Below are positions 42,605 through 49,453 of a DNA stretch of 64,000 nucleotides, one piece after another. Source of the DNA: JBFLVT01 sp036804525 (lineage in GTDB: Bacteria > Bacillota > Desulfotomaculia > Desulfotomaculales > JASEER01); the NCBI GenBank assembly GCA_036804525.1, contig DAIRSE010000003.1, positions 62,001 to 126,000 on the forward strand. Direction: 5' to 3'. Below the pieces are notes generated by a model. That model had not been told where the DNA came from. It searched no databases and saw only the letters and a list, made by a program, of their open reading frames with translations. Both the position numbers and the translations under genes were made by a program. Position 1 is the stretch's first letter. Every line of letters begins with the position of its first letter.

Positions 42605-42662
42605 TGTTGCCGTGCGGTGAACTCTCTACACCGAATCATATCACCATACGGTGAATCGGCAA
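42605..42662 (-). promoter_or_regulatory. Promoter with dyad operators, HicB-like operon
   Basis: TTGCCG (42657-42662), 16-bp spacer, TATGAT (42635-42640), with dyad TATCACCATACGGTGAAT (42639-42656) between. A degenerate second copy starts at 42605, 34 bp away. AAAAGTAACC lies upstream of the -35. Confidence 0.62.
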
Positions 42663-42786
42663 CCGGCCCGGTTACTTTTCGAATAAAACAAGACGCAAAG
42701 AGAAGCCGATCACTCGGCCCCTCAAATCTTGATTTCCCCGTAAGGTAGTTATACTTCTATAAAATCTACTTAAGTGTATATACTTC

Positions 42787-42860
42787 TTTGAACATATCAA
42801 ATATGATACGTTAACATATCATTTTTGATACCTTAACGTATCATATTTGATACGTTGACC
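42787..42860. repeat. Three palindromes in a 22-bp direct repeat array
   Basis: TATCAAATATGATA (42795-42808), TATCATTTTTGATA (42817-42830) and TATCATATTTGATA (42839-42852) start exactly 22 bp apart and are separated by 8-bp linkers of the form NNTTAACN; the array begins with TTTGAACA. AT-rich block in GC-rich DNA, inside the 480-bp gap 42504-42983. Two copies of TATACTTCT lie just left of it. Confidence 0.8.
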
Positions 42861-42895
42861 CCTATTCCAACTTAACCCTCTCAGAGACAACAAAA

Positions 42896-42923
42896 GATCC
42901 CCCAGCCTTCCGGCCAGGGGATC
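42896..42923 (-). terminator. Intrinsic terminator upstream of the accessory region
   Basis: GATCCCC...GGGGATC with inner GGCC/GGCT pairing; read leftwards it is followed by TTTTGTTGTC. It should end the late transcript (and IsrB transcript) before the operator region. Confidence 0.75.
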
Positions 42924-42983
42924 TCTCATCAATCAACAGCGGCGCAGAGACCCCCGGCTTTAGCCGTGGGGAGGAGCGCCGCT

Positions 42984-43997
42984 TTACCTCCTTTCTTTTG
43001 GTATCCACACGCGCCAAGAACATGGAACGAGTACAACGATGTCTTCGCGGCGGACGTTTTGCGTGAGCCGTGTCCCGTCCCGCATCGCGTGCAAGCTTAG
43101 CCGATTTCTCATATGCCCACCAACGTAGCAGAAGCCAAACTTCGGATGAATCACCTGCGTTCCGCGTCGCAGGCCGAGGCTGACCGTCCCGCCGTGCCGC
43201 CTTCTTGCGCCGCCTTTGCCCGGATTTTGCAAGTGCAGGCTCCGGCGGCGAAATCGCAAAGGCGCCATCCTGACAATCCGCGTGTAGTCCGGTTGTGTTC
43301 CACCAACCTCAGAAGCGGCCAAGACCCATGCGTCTACTGCGTGCGCAAAAAACGTATCGGCAGATTTCCGGCTCGTCTTGTGCAGCCCGAACGTCTCCCG
43401 GAACTGTTTTGTTCCCCAGCCGGTTCGCGTAACGACAAGCGCAATCCGGGCAAGTTCTGCATAGAGCCATTGCTTGCCGACTTCCAGCGGGCTAAACGAC
43501 ACGTTCCAACGTCGTTTTCCTTTTCGGGTTTCGGCTTTGACATCCTCGACGACAAAGGTCGTGATGGGATACAGCTCCGCGAGGAATGCAGCAATCCTGA
43601 GTTTCCATCCCCAACGGGCTTTCGTGGACGGCGGGATTGAACCGCGGGAACGGTTAAACCGCGGTTTCCGGTTCGGCGTCTTTCGATAACGCCGGGTCCG
43701 CCGCAACGCCCGTCGGGTTTCCATTGCCTTCTTTACGTGAATGATGGCGTCGGCATGGATATTCAAGTACGTGTGTTTTGGACCGACGACGCTGAAGCCT
43801 TCCCACTTCGAGCCGGGATCAATCCCGCAGGCGACGGGCTGCACCGCGCCGTCCGTGCGGTCCAGAAGCCGGATGTAGAAGAATCCCTTCCGGAACCGCC
43901 GTACCGCCCGGCCTTTGCGGACGAGCTCCCTCGCTCTTGCTGGATGACACGGCATGAGAGGCTTTCCATCAGCAGACAGGACGGGAACATACTGCAT
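42984..43997 (-). CDS. isrB: IsrB, omega-RNA-guided nickase homologue
   Basis: 337 residues from ATG 43997. N-terminal PLMP motif (residues 13-16), RuvC-I GIDPGSKWEG (Asp60), Arg-rich bridge helix (95-118), RuvC-II FVVEDVKA (Glu151), RuvC-III HAVDAW (His218, Asp221). No HNH domain is inserted between RuvC-II and III, which separates IsrB (about 350 residues) from IscB. All RuvC residues are kept. IsrB nicks the non-target strand using an omega-RNA; the characterised protein from Desulfovirgula thermocuniculi is the same size and from a related thermophile. The preceding GGAGG can pair with CCTCC just before ATG. Confidence 0.9.
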   Translation of the reverse strand: MQYVPVLSADGKPLMPCHPARARELVRKGRAVRRFRKGFFYIRLLDRTDGAVQPVACGIDPGSKWEGFSVVGPKHTYLNIHADAIIHVKKAMETRRALRRTRRYRKTPNRKPRFNRSRGSIPPSTKARWGWKLRIAAFLAELYPITTFVVEDVKAETRKGKRRWNVSFSPLEVGKQWLYAELARIALVVTRTGWGTKQFRETFGLHKTSRKSADTFFAHAVDAWVLAASEVGGTQPDYTRIVRMAPLRFRRRSLHLQNPGKGGARRRHGGTVSLGLRRGTQVIHPKFGFCYVGGHMRNRLSLHAMRDGTRLTQNVRREDIVVLVPCSWRVWIPKERR

Positions 43998-44265
43998 GGA
44001 GGTTACCCTCCCTCTCGCCCTTTCGGGCGGCAATTTCTCCCCTTCGCCGCTGGCCGCCGGAGAGGCCGGGGACTAGGGGAGCATCCCCGGCATCCTTTCC
44101 CCGCCACGAGCGGGCGGCTCAGCCCCCTTCAAACGCCCCCGGAATCCCGTCGCCGGGTCCGGTGGCTTGGGCAGGCTAGTCTTTCACAGTCGGTGACTGC
44201 CTCACGGTTTCGCAGCTGGCAAGACCGCTACTCGCGCAAGCCCCCGCCTTTAGGCGTGGGGTACT
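43998..44265 (-). ncRNA. Predicted IsrB omega-RNA
   Basis: In IscB/IsrB loci the omega-RNA lies directly 5' of the gene, its guide coming from outside the left element end. Here 268 non-coding, GC-rich bases precede isrB with strong stems: the left-end hairpin (44241-44260), GCCGGGGA/TCCCCGGC (44065-44072 with 44084-44091) and GGGAGGGTAACCTCC beside the start. The guide would be the flank right of about 44265. Confidence 0.68.
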
Positions 44266-44288
44266 TGACTTTGACCAATTGAAAATTT

Positions 44289-44335
44289 GCCGGATCGACG
44301 GCGATGCTTTAGCGGGCTCCAACCATCGATCCGGC
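44289..44335. other. Inverted repeat between IsrB element and HTH gene
   Basis: GCCGGATCG (44289-44297) and CGATCCGGC (44327-44335) pair perfectly over nine bases; read leftwards AAATTTTC follows, so it may be a terminator for the HTH/lysis transcript. Otherwise the gap is empty. Confidence 0.5.
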
Positions 44336-44404
44336 TAGGAAACAGCAGGACAATTCGCACTTTAAAGGTTTGCCACCCCAATTGGCGAATGCCCAGCCAT
44401 TTGA

Positions 44405-44665
44405 CTACACTTCTGTTTTCGGCTTGCGAACCCGACGAGGTTTTCTGGATTCAGGTGGATCACCATAAACCCGGTGCATCGCAGCCCTGGTCACTAGCCA
44501 CACCGTTCCGCTCTGCCGAACCTCACCGGGCAGGAAGCGTTCCTGGCGAATGGCGTGCCGGATGGCAGACCTATGTAAGTTCCACAGTCTCGAGGCTTCC
44601 ACCACCGTCATAACCTCTTCCAAAGACTTGGCTGCCTTCTTATCGATCTTGACCACTGTGCCCAT
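44405..44665 (-). CDS. Helix-turn-helix protein (excisionase/MerR-like)
   Basis: 86 residues from ATG 44665 after AGGTGG. EEVMTVVEASRLWNLHRSAI then RHAIRQERFLPGEVRQSGTV is the winged HTH layout of excisionase-type proteins (helix, turn, helix, wing), with a basic tail (RKPRRVRKPKTEV). Could be Xis or a regulator. Longer starts include a non-conserved segment and are rejected. Confidence 0.7.
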   Translation of the reverse strand: MGTVVKIDKKAAKSLEEVMTVVEASRLWNLHRSAIRHAIRQERFLPGEVRQSGTVWLVTRAAMHRVYGDPPESRKPRRVRKPKTEV

Positions 44666-44821
44666 AGTATGCCACCACCTTCTCACTCCTGCCTCTATGA
44701 TAACACCATCCGGCGAAAAGGCAAGCACCCGTTCCATTTTCTCCTGGGCTTTATTTTGTGTAGCGGGCATACCTTATCCTTACCTTCAACCTTAAGGCCG
44801 TACAGAGAGACAAGCAGCGGC

Positions 44822-45196
44822 CTAGAAGGCCGCTTTATGGTGTCCCCATTCCCGCCCGAACTCATTACGGAGATCCATTAGCGCATCGTGGATCAACCCG
44901 TCAAGGTCATCTGGATCAATGTCCAATCCGTACTGACAAAACCTCTCCGACAGCCACTGGAAAGCCTGCCGATATTTCTCCGGCCCTTTCAAATTGCGGA
45001 ACTTTTCTTCCGCATACTGAACCGCTCCAATAGCAAGTTCCTTTTTGAGCTTGATCAAAGCAAAGGCCTTTTCCCCTTCCTTGGTCTTAGCCAGCCGGTC
45101 AAGAAACCTGCCCGCCATCACTGCCACAAACGAGACGATTGCCGACAAGACAACCGCCAGGATTTCTAATACTGCCTGGGACAATACATCCTGCAC
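44822..45196 (-). CDS. Phage holin, LLH family
   Basis: 124 residues from GTG 45196 after AGGGGG. One N-terminal membrane helix (AVLEILAVVLSAIVSFVAVM), then a charged helical domain (KKELAIGAVQYAEEKFRNLK) typical of LLH holins. It lies next to the amidase gene, completing the lysis cassette. Confidence 0.78.
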   Translation of the reverse strand: MQDVLSQAVLEILAVVLSAIVSFVAVMAGRFLDRLAKTKEGEKAFALIKLKKELAIGAVQYAEEKFRNLKGPEKYRQAFQWLSERFCQYGLDIDPDDLDGLIHDALMDLRNEFGREWGHHKAAF

Positions 45197-45239
45197 ACAA
45201 CGACCCCCTAAACAGAAACAGAATTTGGTCAACTCAACT

Positions 45240-45830
45240 CTAGATGGCGATCATCACGGACTGCGTAGCCTTGTCATAATTGACCTTGCCGCCAAGCGAC
45301 TCGGCCACCAGCCGGGCGGGGATCTCTACCCCATCATCAAAGACGATCAACGTCCGGCCATCGACCACTTTGACCTCCCGATCCAACACACGACCATTAA
45401 CAACCAGCCGCATCTTTGCCGCCGGGGCGCTAATCCCCTGGATAAACTCATCCCACGGGAACATTGGCCCTGGACAGACAGTAGCCATCCAATCCTTATG
45501 CCTGCTCGGCTGCAACCCCGGAAACTGCCCCTCCAGCCACCGATATAAAGCAATCAGTGTTTTCATCTGGGCCGTCGTAGGGCGGTTGGTACGGAAATCA
45601 CCAGCTAAACATACTCCGATGCTCGAAGGGTTACCTTTCGGGCCAGCATGGGAACCGATAGCCCAAAGCGGTCGGCCCTGCTCCACATTGCCATCGGCCC
45701 TAATTACAAAATGGTACCCAATTCCGATCCATCCCTCATTGAGGTGCCACTTGTGAATATCGACAGCCGAGACATCCCTGGACATTGAGTGGTGAACGAT
45801 CAGATATTTAGTCGTTCTGCGTTTGGTCAT
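45240..45830 (-). CDS. N-acetylmuramoyl-L-alanine amidase (endolysin)
   Basis: 196 residues from ATG 45830. Amidase_2-type zinc domain: YLIVHHSMSRD, GIGYHFVIRADGNVEQGRPL, SHAGPKGNPSSIGVCLAGDF, and the late CPGP. The last 60 residues are a copper-amine-oxidase N-terminal type domain (VVNGRVLDREVKVVDGRT), a frequent wall-associated add-on in thermophilic Clostridia. It cuts peptidoglycan at lysis. A start at 45908 would overlap the previous gene. Confidence 0.88.
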   Translation of the reverse strand: MTKRRTTKYLIVHHSMSRDVSAVDIHKWHLNEGWIGIGYHFVIRADGNVEQGRPLWAIGSHAGPKGNPSSIGVCLAGDFRTNRPTTAQMKTLIALYRWLEGQFPGLQPSRHKDWMATVCPGPMFPWDEFIQGISAPAAKMRLVVNGRVLDREVKVVDGRTLIVFDDGVEIPARLVAESLGGKVNYDKATQSVMIAI

Positions 45831-45864
45831 CTGCTTTAACTGCTGATCCGCCCACGGGAACGGC

Positions 45865-46230
45865 TTAATAGCGAATGATGCGCTCACTCTCCCCACCCTC
45901 TTCCTCATATGTTTGCGGCCCCAGATCTTGCGGGACTTCGGAAATCATTTGTTGCGATGACACCGACGCCCCTCTCCTGCGGGACGGGAACGCGGATAAC
46001 AGATTGAACCCCTGGCCCGACAACGCCCGACCGCCCAGAACAGCTACAAACACAGCCCCCTGGTTCCACCCGACAATTTCCATTAGGGTCTCGGCCCATC
46101 CCGGCACCTCGACCCCAATGATCAACAGCGCCCCGCCACCAGCCAACATCAACCCATAGAGAATAGAATGATAAAGTGCCAAGAACTCGGGTAGTTCTAG
46201 GCCCCCCTCATCGTTGATAAATGTCTTCAC
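45865..46230 (-). CDS. Phage membrane protein, possible second holin-like protein
   Basis: From GTG 46230, three bases after the preceding stop: MKTFINDEGGLELPEFLALY, then two hydrophobic stretches (SILYGLMLAGGGALLIIGV and GAVFVAVLGGRAL) and an acidic tail. Placement between a coiled-coil membrane protein and the amidase suggests a lysis role; no family recognised. Confidence 0.6.
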   Translation of the reverse strand: MKTFINDEGGLELPEFLALYHSILYGLMLAGGGALLIIGVEVPGWAETLMEIVGWNQGAVFVAVLGGRALSGQGFNLLSAFPSRRRGASVSSQQMISEVPQDLGPQTYEEEGGESERIIRY

Positions 46231-46232
46231 CC

Positions 46233-46688
46233 TTACTGCCCCCCATTCCCCCCTGTGCTCTGAACTAAGCTGAGTATCAACCCACCGAACCATTTCAAGA
46301 ACTCCCAAGCCGGTACAGCAATAATGACCGCTGCCGTGCTGATCTTGGCGATCTGTTTATTCTCCCGGTCACTCAACTTGGCGGCTTCTTGTTCCCTCTC
46401 CTGGGCGTGGGCGATCCATTCCTTTTCCCGATCCTCATCACGTTTAGCGCGAATCGATGCACACTCCGCATTGGTCACCAATAGAGAGGTCTGCTGCGTC
46501 GCCGTGACCTTAATCACTGCTAACTCCGTATTAAGCTCATTTATCCTTCGGAACAATTCATCAAAAAGCTTGTCGGTTCGCTGTGCCCTGTCGCGGTTTT
46601 CCTGTCGAAGGGCTTTGATATGCTCTTCCCAAGCTGTCAAACGCTGCAATACGGCCTGAAACTCAAGGCCCGGCGGGCTCTGGCTCAT
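46233..46688 (-). CDS. Coiled-coil membrane protein of the lysis region (XhlA-like layout)
   Basis: From ATG 46688: 151 residues, long coiled coil (WEEHIKALRQENRDRAQRTD ... INELNTELAVIKV) and one C-terminal membrane helix (VIIAVPAWEFLKWFGGLILS). The layout resembles hemolysin XhlA-type accessory lysis proteins. Function inferred from place and layout only. Confidence 0.6.
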   Translation of the reverse strand: MSQSPPGLEFQAVLQRLTAWEEHIKALRQENRDRAQRTDKLFDELFRRINELNTELAVIKVTATQQTSLLVTNAECASIRAKRDEDREKEWIAHAQEREQEAAKLSDRENKQIAKISTAAVIIAVPAWEFLKWFGGLILSLVQSTGGNGGQ

Positions 46689-46709
46689 CTTCCCACCCCT
46701 CTCCAAGGA

Positions 46710-46775
46710 CTAGAGGCCGGAACTTGTCCGGCCTCTAGGGGTTAATAACCTCGACGTTGCAGAGCAACATCGAGG
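46710..46775 (-). terminator. Two hairpins between fibre and lysis genes
   Basis: CTAGAGGCCGGA/TCCGGCCTCTAG (46710-46738, perfect 12 bp) and CCTCGACGTTGC/GCAACATCGAGG (46749-46775, one mismatch). Read leftwards the second is followed by TTATT. Likely attenuator or terminator separating tail and lysis transcripts. Confidence 0.6.
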
Positions 46776-46802
46776 GGCTAATACTTAAGTCTGCACATTT
46801 TC

Positions 46803-47015
46803 CTACTGCGCAGCAAGCTGCTTCAAAATCTCTTCCAGCATCTCGATAATGATCGCCTGCTGCTCCAGCAGGAGATCCAGCTTCTCTTGCTGCGTTATGC
46901 CCGCTTTCCTGCTCCGCGCGGCGAGGGCGGCGAGTTTGCTTTGACGTTGTTTCTGCTTCTCCTGTTTCTCGTCGGCAAATACCGCCTTATTCCCCTGCGC
47001 TTCTTTAAGTTGCAT
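46803..47015 (-). CDS. Small charged coiled-coil protein
   Basis: 70 residues, KEAQGNKAVFADEKQEKQKQ then a leucine-rich helix (KLDLLLEQQAIIIEMLEEIL). Overlaps the upstream gene by 11 bp. Unknown role at the end of the tail module. Confidence 0.6.
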   Translation of the reverse strand: MQLKEAQGNKAVFADEKQEKQKQRQSKLAALAARSRKAGITQQEKLDLLLEQQAIIIEMLEEILKQLAAQ

Positions 47016-47343
47016 TGATTACCACCTCGTTCAGCCGCGTTATCGTAGGTTCCCCCGCCCTGATGCGGATTACCCCCGGCGTTGTGGCCGTCACCTGGAG
47101 GGTTGCCGTGTGGGTAGCGGGGTCAATCGGCACAGTAGCGATGGCCTCGCCCGTGTCGGCATGGTAGAAGGTTATTTCGGTCAAGTCAGGATGGACTTCG
47201 GCGGTGACGGTGGCGATGTCGAGACCGTCGGCGGCGATGTGGGTTTTTTCCACTGTTAGAATAGCGAGTATAGTTTCATAAAGCCACTCACCCTCAGGCT
47301 CAACACAAATTACATCGAAACCATTTCGCCTAAGTTCAGCCAT
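47005..47343 (-). CDS. Phage tail-associated protein, Ig-like
   Basis: 112 residues, beta-rich, DGLDIATVTAEVHPDLTEIT and AVPIDPATHTATLQVTATTP-like pattern typical of Ig-like domains on phage tails. Follows the Gly-rich fibre protein. Confidence 0.65.
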   Translation of the reverse strand: MAELRRNGFDVICVEPEGEWLYETILAILTVEKTHIAADGLDIATVTAEVHPDLTEITFYHADTGEAIATVPIDPATHTATLQVTATTPGVIRIRAGEPTITRLNEVVINAT

Positions 47344-47345
47344 TA

Positions 47346-48299
47346 TTATATCACCACCTTTAAAACTATCCCATTGCCTCCTGCGCCTCCATTACCAGCT
47401 GCGCCATAACTGGCCTTCATACCAGTTCCACCATCGCCCTTTTGTGCGGAAATTATTCCTGATATAACCATTTTGTTCCCTATTATTATGGCCGTTCCAC
47501 CACCGCCGCCGCCACCGCCACCAGCACCACCATAACTTCCTGATCCCACTACACCTGAAGCATTACCTCCGTTAATACCATCAGCTCTTACTGCCCCGGA
47601 AGAAGTTACTTCTATCTGCGGCGCACACAATAAGATAGCCCCGCCACCAGCACCGCCGTTTCCAGCAGTTCCTCCCGCTTGCGTAGAAATTCCGCCGCCT
47701 CCACCGCCAGCACCTATACCAAATGTATTTATTAATTGTCTGAGTACATAGTAATCTTTATCATTGGGTGATAAGCCTTCTCCGCCACTACCACCATAAG
47801 TAGATCCGCCTGCCCCACCGCTTCCAGTGGATGTATTTCCTCCAGCTCCTCCTGGCTGGTCTGTAAGACCTGCATAGTCATCTGCTCCTCCGCCTCCACC
47901 ACCCGTTCCACCGTAACCACTACCATTACTTCCTGGATTGCCAGGATTAGAATTTGGTGCGCCAGCCGCACCACCATTACCACCTCTACCACTCACAGTT
48001 AACAAGCCAGCAATAGTAATTTTTTGTTTCGCCAAAATCACAAGATGATTTCCTGAACTTAATGACACTGTTACACCAAAAGGAATATTCACAGTACCAT
48101 AACGATAAACCCCCGCAGATAGCGAAGTGTTTGACGTTGGAGAAAAGTCACCGTCGCTACCATCACCAAATAACGGAAAAGGACTTAATGCTAGCGGGTT
48201 GAGAGCTGTCACCTTCGCATGCAGACTTCCAGTCGAACTCGCCGCATCCGTGCGAAAGCCCAAATGGTAAAGGAGTTGCTGCAATCTTCCTTCGCTCAC
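47346..48299 (-). CDS. Glycine-rich tail fibre-like protein
   Basis: 317 residues. After a beta-helix-like part (VNIPFGVTVSLSSGNHLVIL) comes a long Gly-rich stretch (about residues 105-300) with GGGGGGA, GGAGGNTSTGSGGAGG and similar. The pattern is like polyglycine-helix adhesin tips of phage fibres. The repeated DNA is coding, not a CRISPR array. Likely receptor binding. Confidence 0.72.
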   Translation of the reverse strand: MSEGRLQQLLYHLGFRTDAASSTGSLHAKVTALNPLALSPFPLFGDGSDGDFSPTSNTSLSAGVYRYGTVNIPFGVTVSLSSGNHLVILAKQKITIAGLLTVSGRGGNGGAAGAPNSNPGNPGSNGSGYGGTGGGGGGADDYAGLTDQPGGAGGNTSTGSGGAGGSTYGGSGGEGLSPNDKDYYVLRQLINTFGIGAGGGGGGISTQAGGTAGNGGAGGGAILLCAPQIEVTSSGAVRADGINGGNASGVVGSGSYGGAGGGGGGGGGTAIIIGNKMVISGIISAQKGDGGTGMKASYGAAGNGGAGGNGIVLKVVI

Positions 48300-48641
48300 T
48301 TAACTCACCGTCCTTGTTTCACTGGTGATCTTACCACCTGAGATGGTATAAGTCTTGGTCACCGTTCGGGCGTAAGGAGCCGTGACCTGTAATTGTTCCT
48401 GGGTGAGGTCATCGCCCGTGTAGGTGTAAGTCACGGTAGCCGTGATGCCCCCTGTGATGCTGATACTGGTCAACTTGTCTCCCGTGTAGTTATATGTTTT
48501 ACTGATATTACGACAAGTAGCCTCAATCATCTCCAAGAAATCCATATCCTTCAGGGCTTCATCATATTGGGTTTGGATGAGGTTACCCCAAGAGGAAGTG
48601 ATCACATCGCCCGGCCCAACTGTCTGCTTGGTGTAGGCCAT
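48300..48641 (-). CDS. Phage tail-region protein, unknown (113 aa)
   Basis: MAYTKQTVGPGDVITSSWGN at the start and a Thr/Tyr-rich beta part (TYTYTGDDLTQEQLQVTAPY). The N-terminus resembles the trimerisation heads of fibre proteins. Adjacent to both neighbours without gaps. Confidence 0.6.
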   Translation of the reverse strand: MAYTKQTVGPGDVITSSWGNLIQTQYDEALKDMDFLEMIEATCRNISKTYNYTGDKLTSISITGGITATVTYTYTGDDLTQEQLQVTAPYARTVTKTYTISGGKITSETRTVS

Positions 48642-48995
48642 TTATCCTTCACCCCCTGGATAAGTACCCAACAGGTACTCCAAGAGAAACACTTCGCAGA
48701 TGATCTTCTTTTCTACTTCAGTTACTTGGGAGAGGTTTGCTGAATACCGGGCATCCCACAACTCGGGAGAGATCTTCCTGCAAAGCGTAGTCAGTCTGGA
48801 CTTAAGAACCCTGTCCGGCTTATCGGCGTACTGCTCCAACACTCGCTTGCGCCAAATCTGAAACTCAATCGCCTCAGTCCAATGACCCATCTTCAATCCC
48901 TGGACAGCCCTGATCTCCTTGGCCCCCACCAAGGCTTCAATCTGCTTCTCAATATCAGCGATTTTGAGTTGGGCCTTTTCCTGTCTGGTTATCAT
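48642..48995 (-). CDS. Phage tail-region protein, unknown (117 aa)
   Basis: Helical, MITRQEKAQLKIADIEKQIE, with WTEAIEFQIWRKRVLEQYAD. Its start overlaps the end of the previous gene by 4 bp. No family recognised. Confidence 0.6.
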   Translation of the reverse strand: MITRQEKAQLKIADIEKQIEALVGAKEIRAVQGLKMGHWTEAIEFQIWRKRVLEQYADKPDRVLKSRLTTLCRKISPELWDARYSANLSQVTEVEKKIICEVFLLEYLLGTYPGGEG

Positions 48996-49453
48996 GCATT
49001 GCTCACCCCCAACTCCCAGGTCACCACTGCCGAATCATACTCCGTCTTGTTTACATCAGCAGACACCCTGGCAATTAAAATGCCGGTGTCCTTGTCATCC
49101 GAACCACCGGCAACCAGCCCGATCTCTGTCCAGTTGAAGTTGGCCTCATTCATAGCGAAGTATGTTTCTACCACCACCAGCCCTGGTTCCCGCCAGATGT
49201 TCGTAAACTCTTTGCGAAACTGCTCCACTCCAAGCCGCGTGTCTCCCAAAGCCGGAGGCGCGGTTCCTGTACCAACCGCGAAGTATTCTATGGCCGGCAC
49301 ACTCCGCCTGGCCATAAAGTCCATAATCCAATTCAACCCTGCCGTCGTAACGATGTTCGAGAATCGGTATTCCCGGTTCCCGATCCTCACCCTCACATTA
49401 GCAATTGCCTCGAGCTTAGGCGAACTCGGAATAGCCAAACCGGGCTGCATCAA
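48992..49453 (-). CDS. Tail fibre-like protein
   Basis: 153 residues with YFAVGTGTAPPALGDTRLGV and IGLVAGGSDDKDTGILIARV, a theme shared with the protein at 51738-52199 (MAIGTGTTTPVVGDTALQAE). Both are probably versions of the same fibre/host-contact domain flanking the hub gene. Confidence 0.7.
   Translation of the reverse strand: MMQPGLAIPSSPKLEAIANVRVRIGNREYRFSNIVTTAGLNWIMDFMARRSVPAIEYFAVGTGTAPPALGDTRLGVEQFRKEFTNIWREPGLVVVETYFAMNEANFNWTEIGLVAGGSDDKDTGILIARVSADVNKTEYDSAVVTWELGVSNA

Larger units (their letters stand above)
42938..44265 (-). mobile_element. IS200/IS605-like element carrying isrB only
   Basis: Near-identical hairpins mark both ends: CCCCCGGC-TTTA-GCCGTGGG at 42951-42970 and CCCCCGCC-TTTA-GGCGTGGG at 44241-44260, each a hallmark of IS200/IS605 ends. 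At the right end an outer stem AGCGGCGC/GCGCCGCT (42938-42945, 42976-42983) is added. No tnpA. It separates the lysis side from the accessory operators. Confidence 0.72.

Noticed and set aside
44405..44665. HTH protein as the repressor of the dyad operators
   Set aside because: Its layout is excisionase-like rather than CI-like and it lies in the late (lysis) transcript; nothing in the sequence links it to the sites.
47500..48000. Repetitive DNA resembling a repeat array or CRISPR
   Set aside because: The repeats are Gly codons within an intact fibre gene; there are no regular spacers. The 22-bp array at 42.8 kb has 8-bp constant linkers and is not a CRISPR either.
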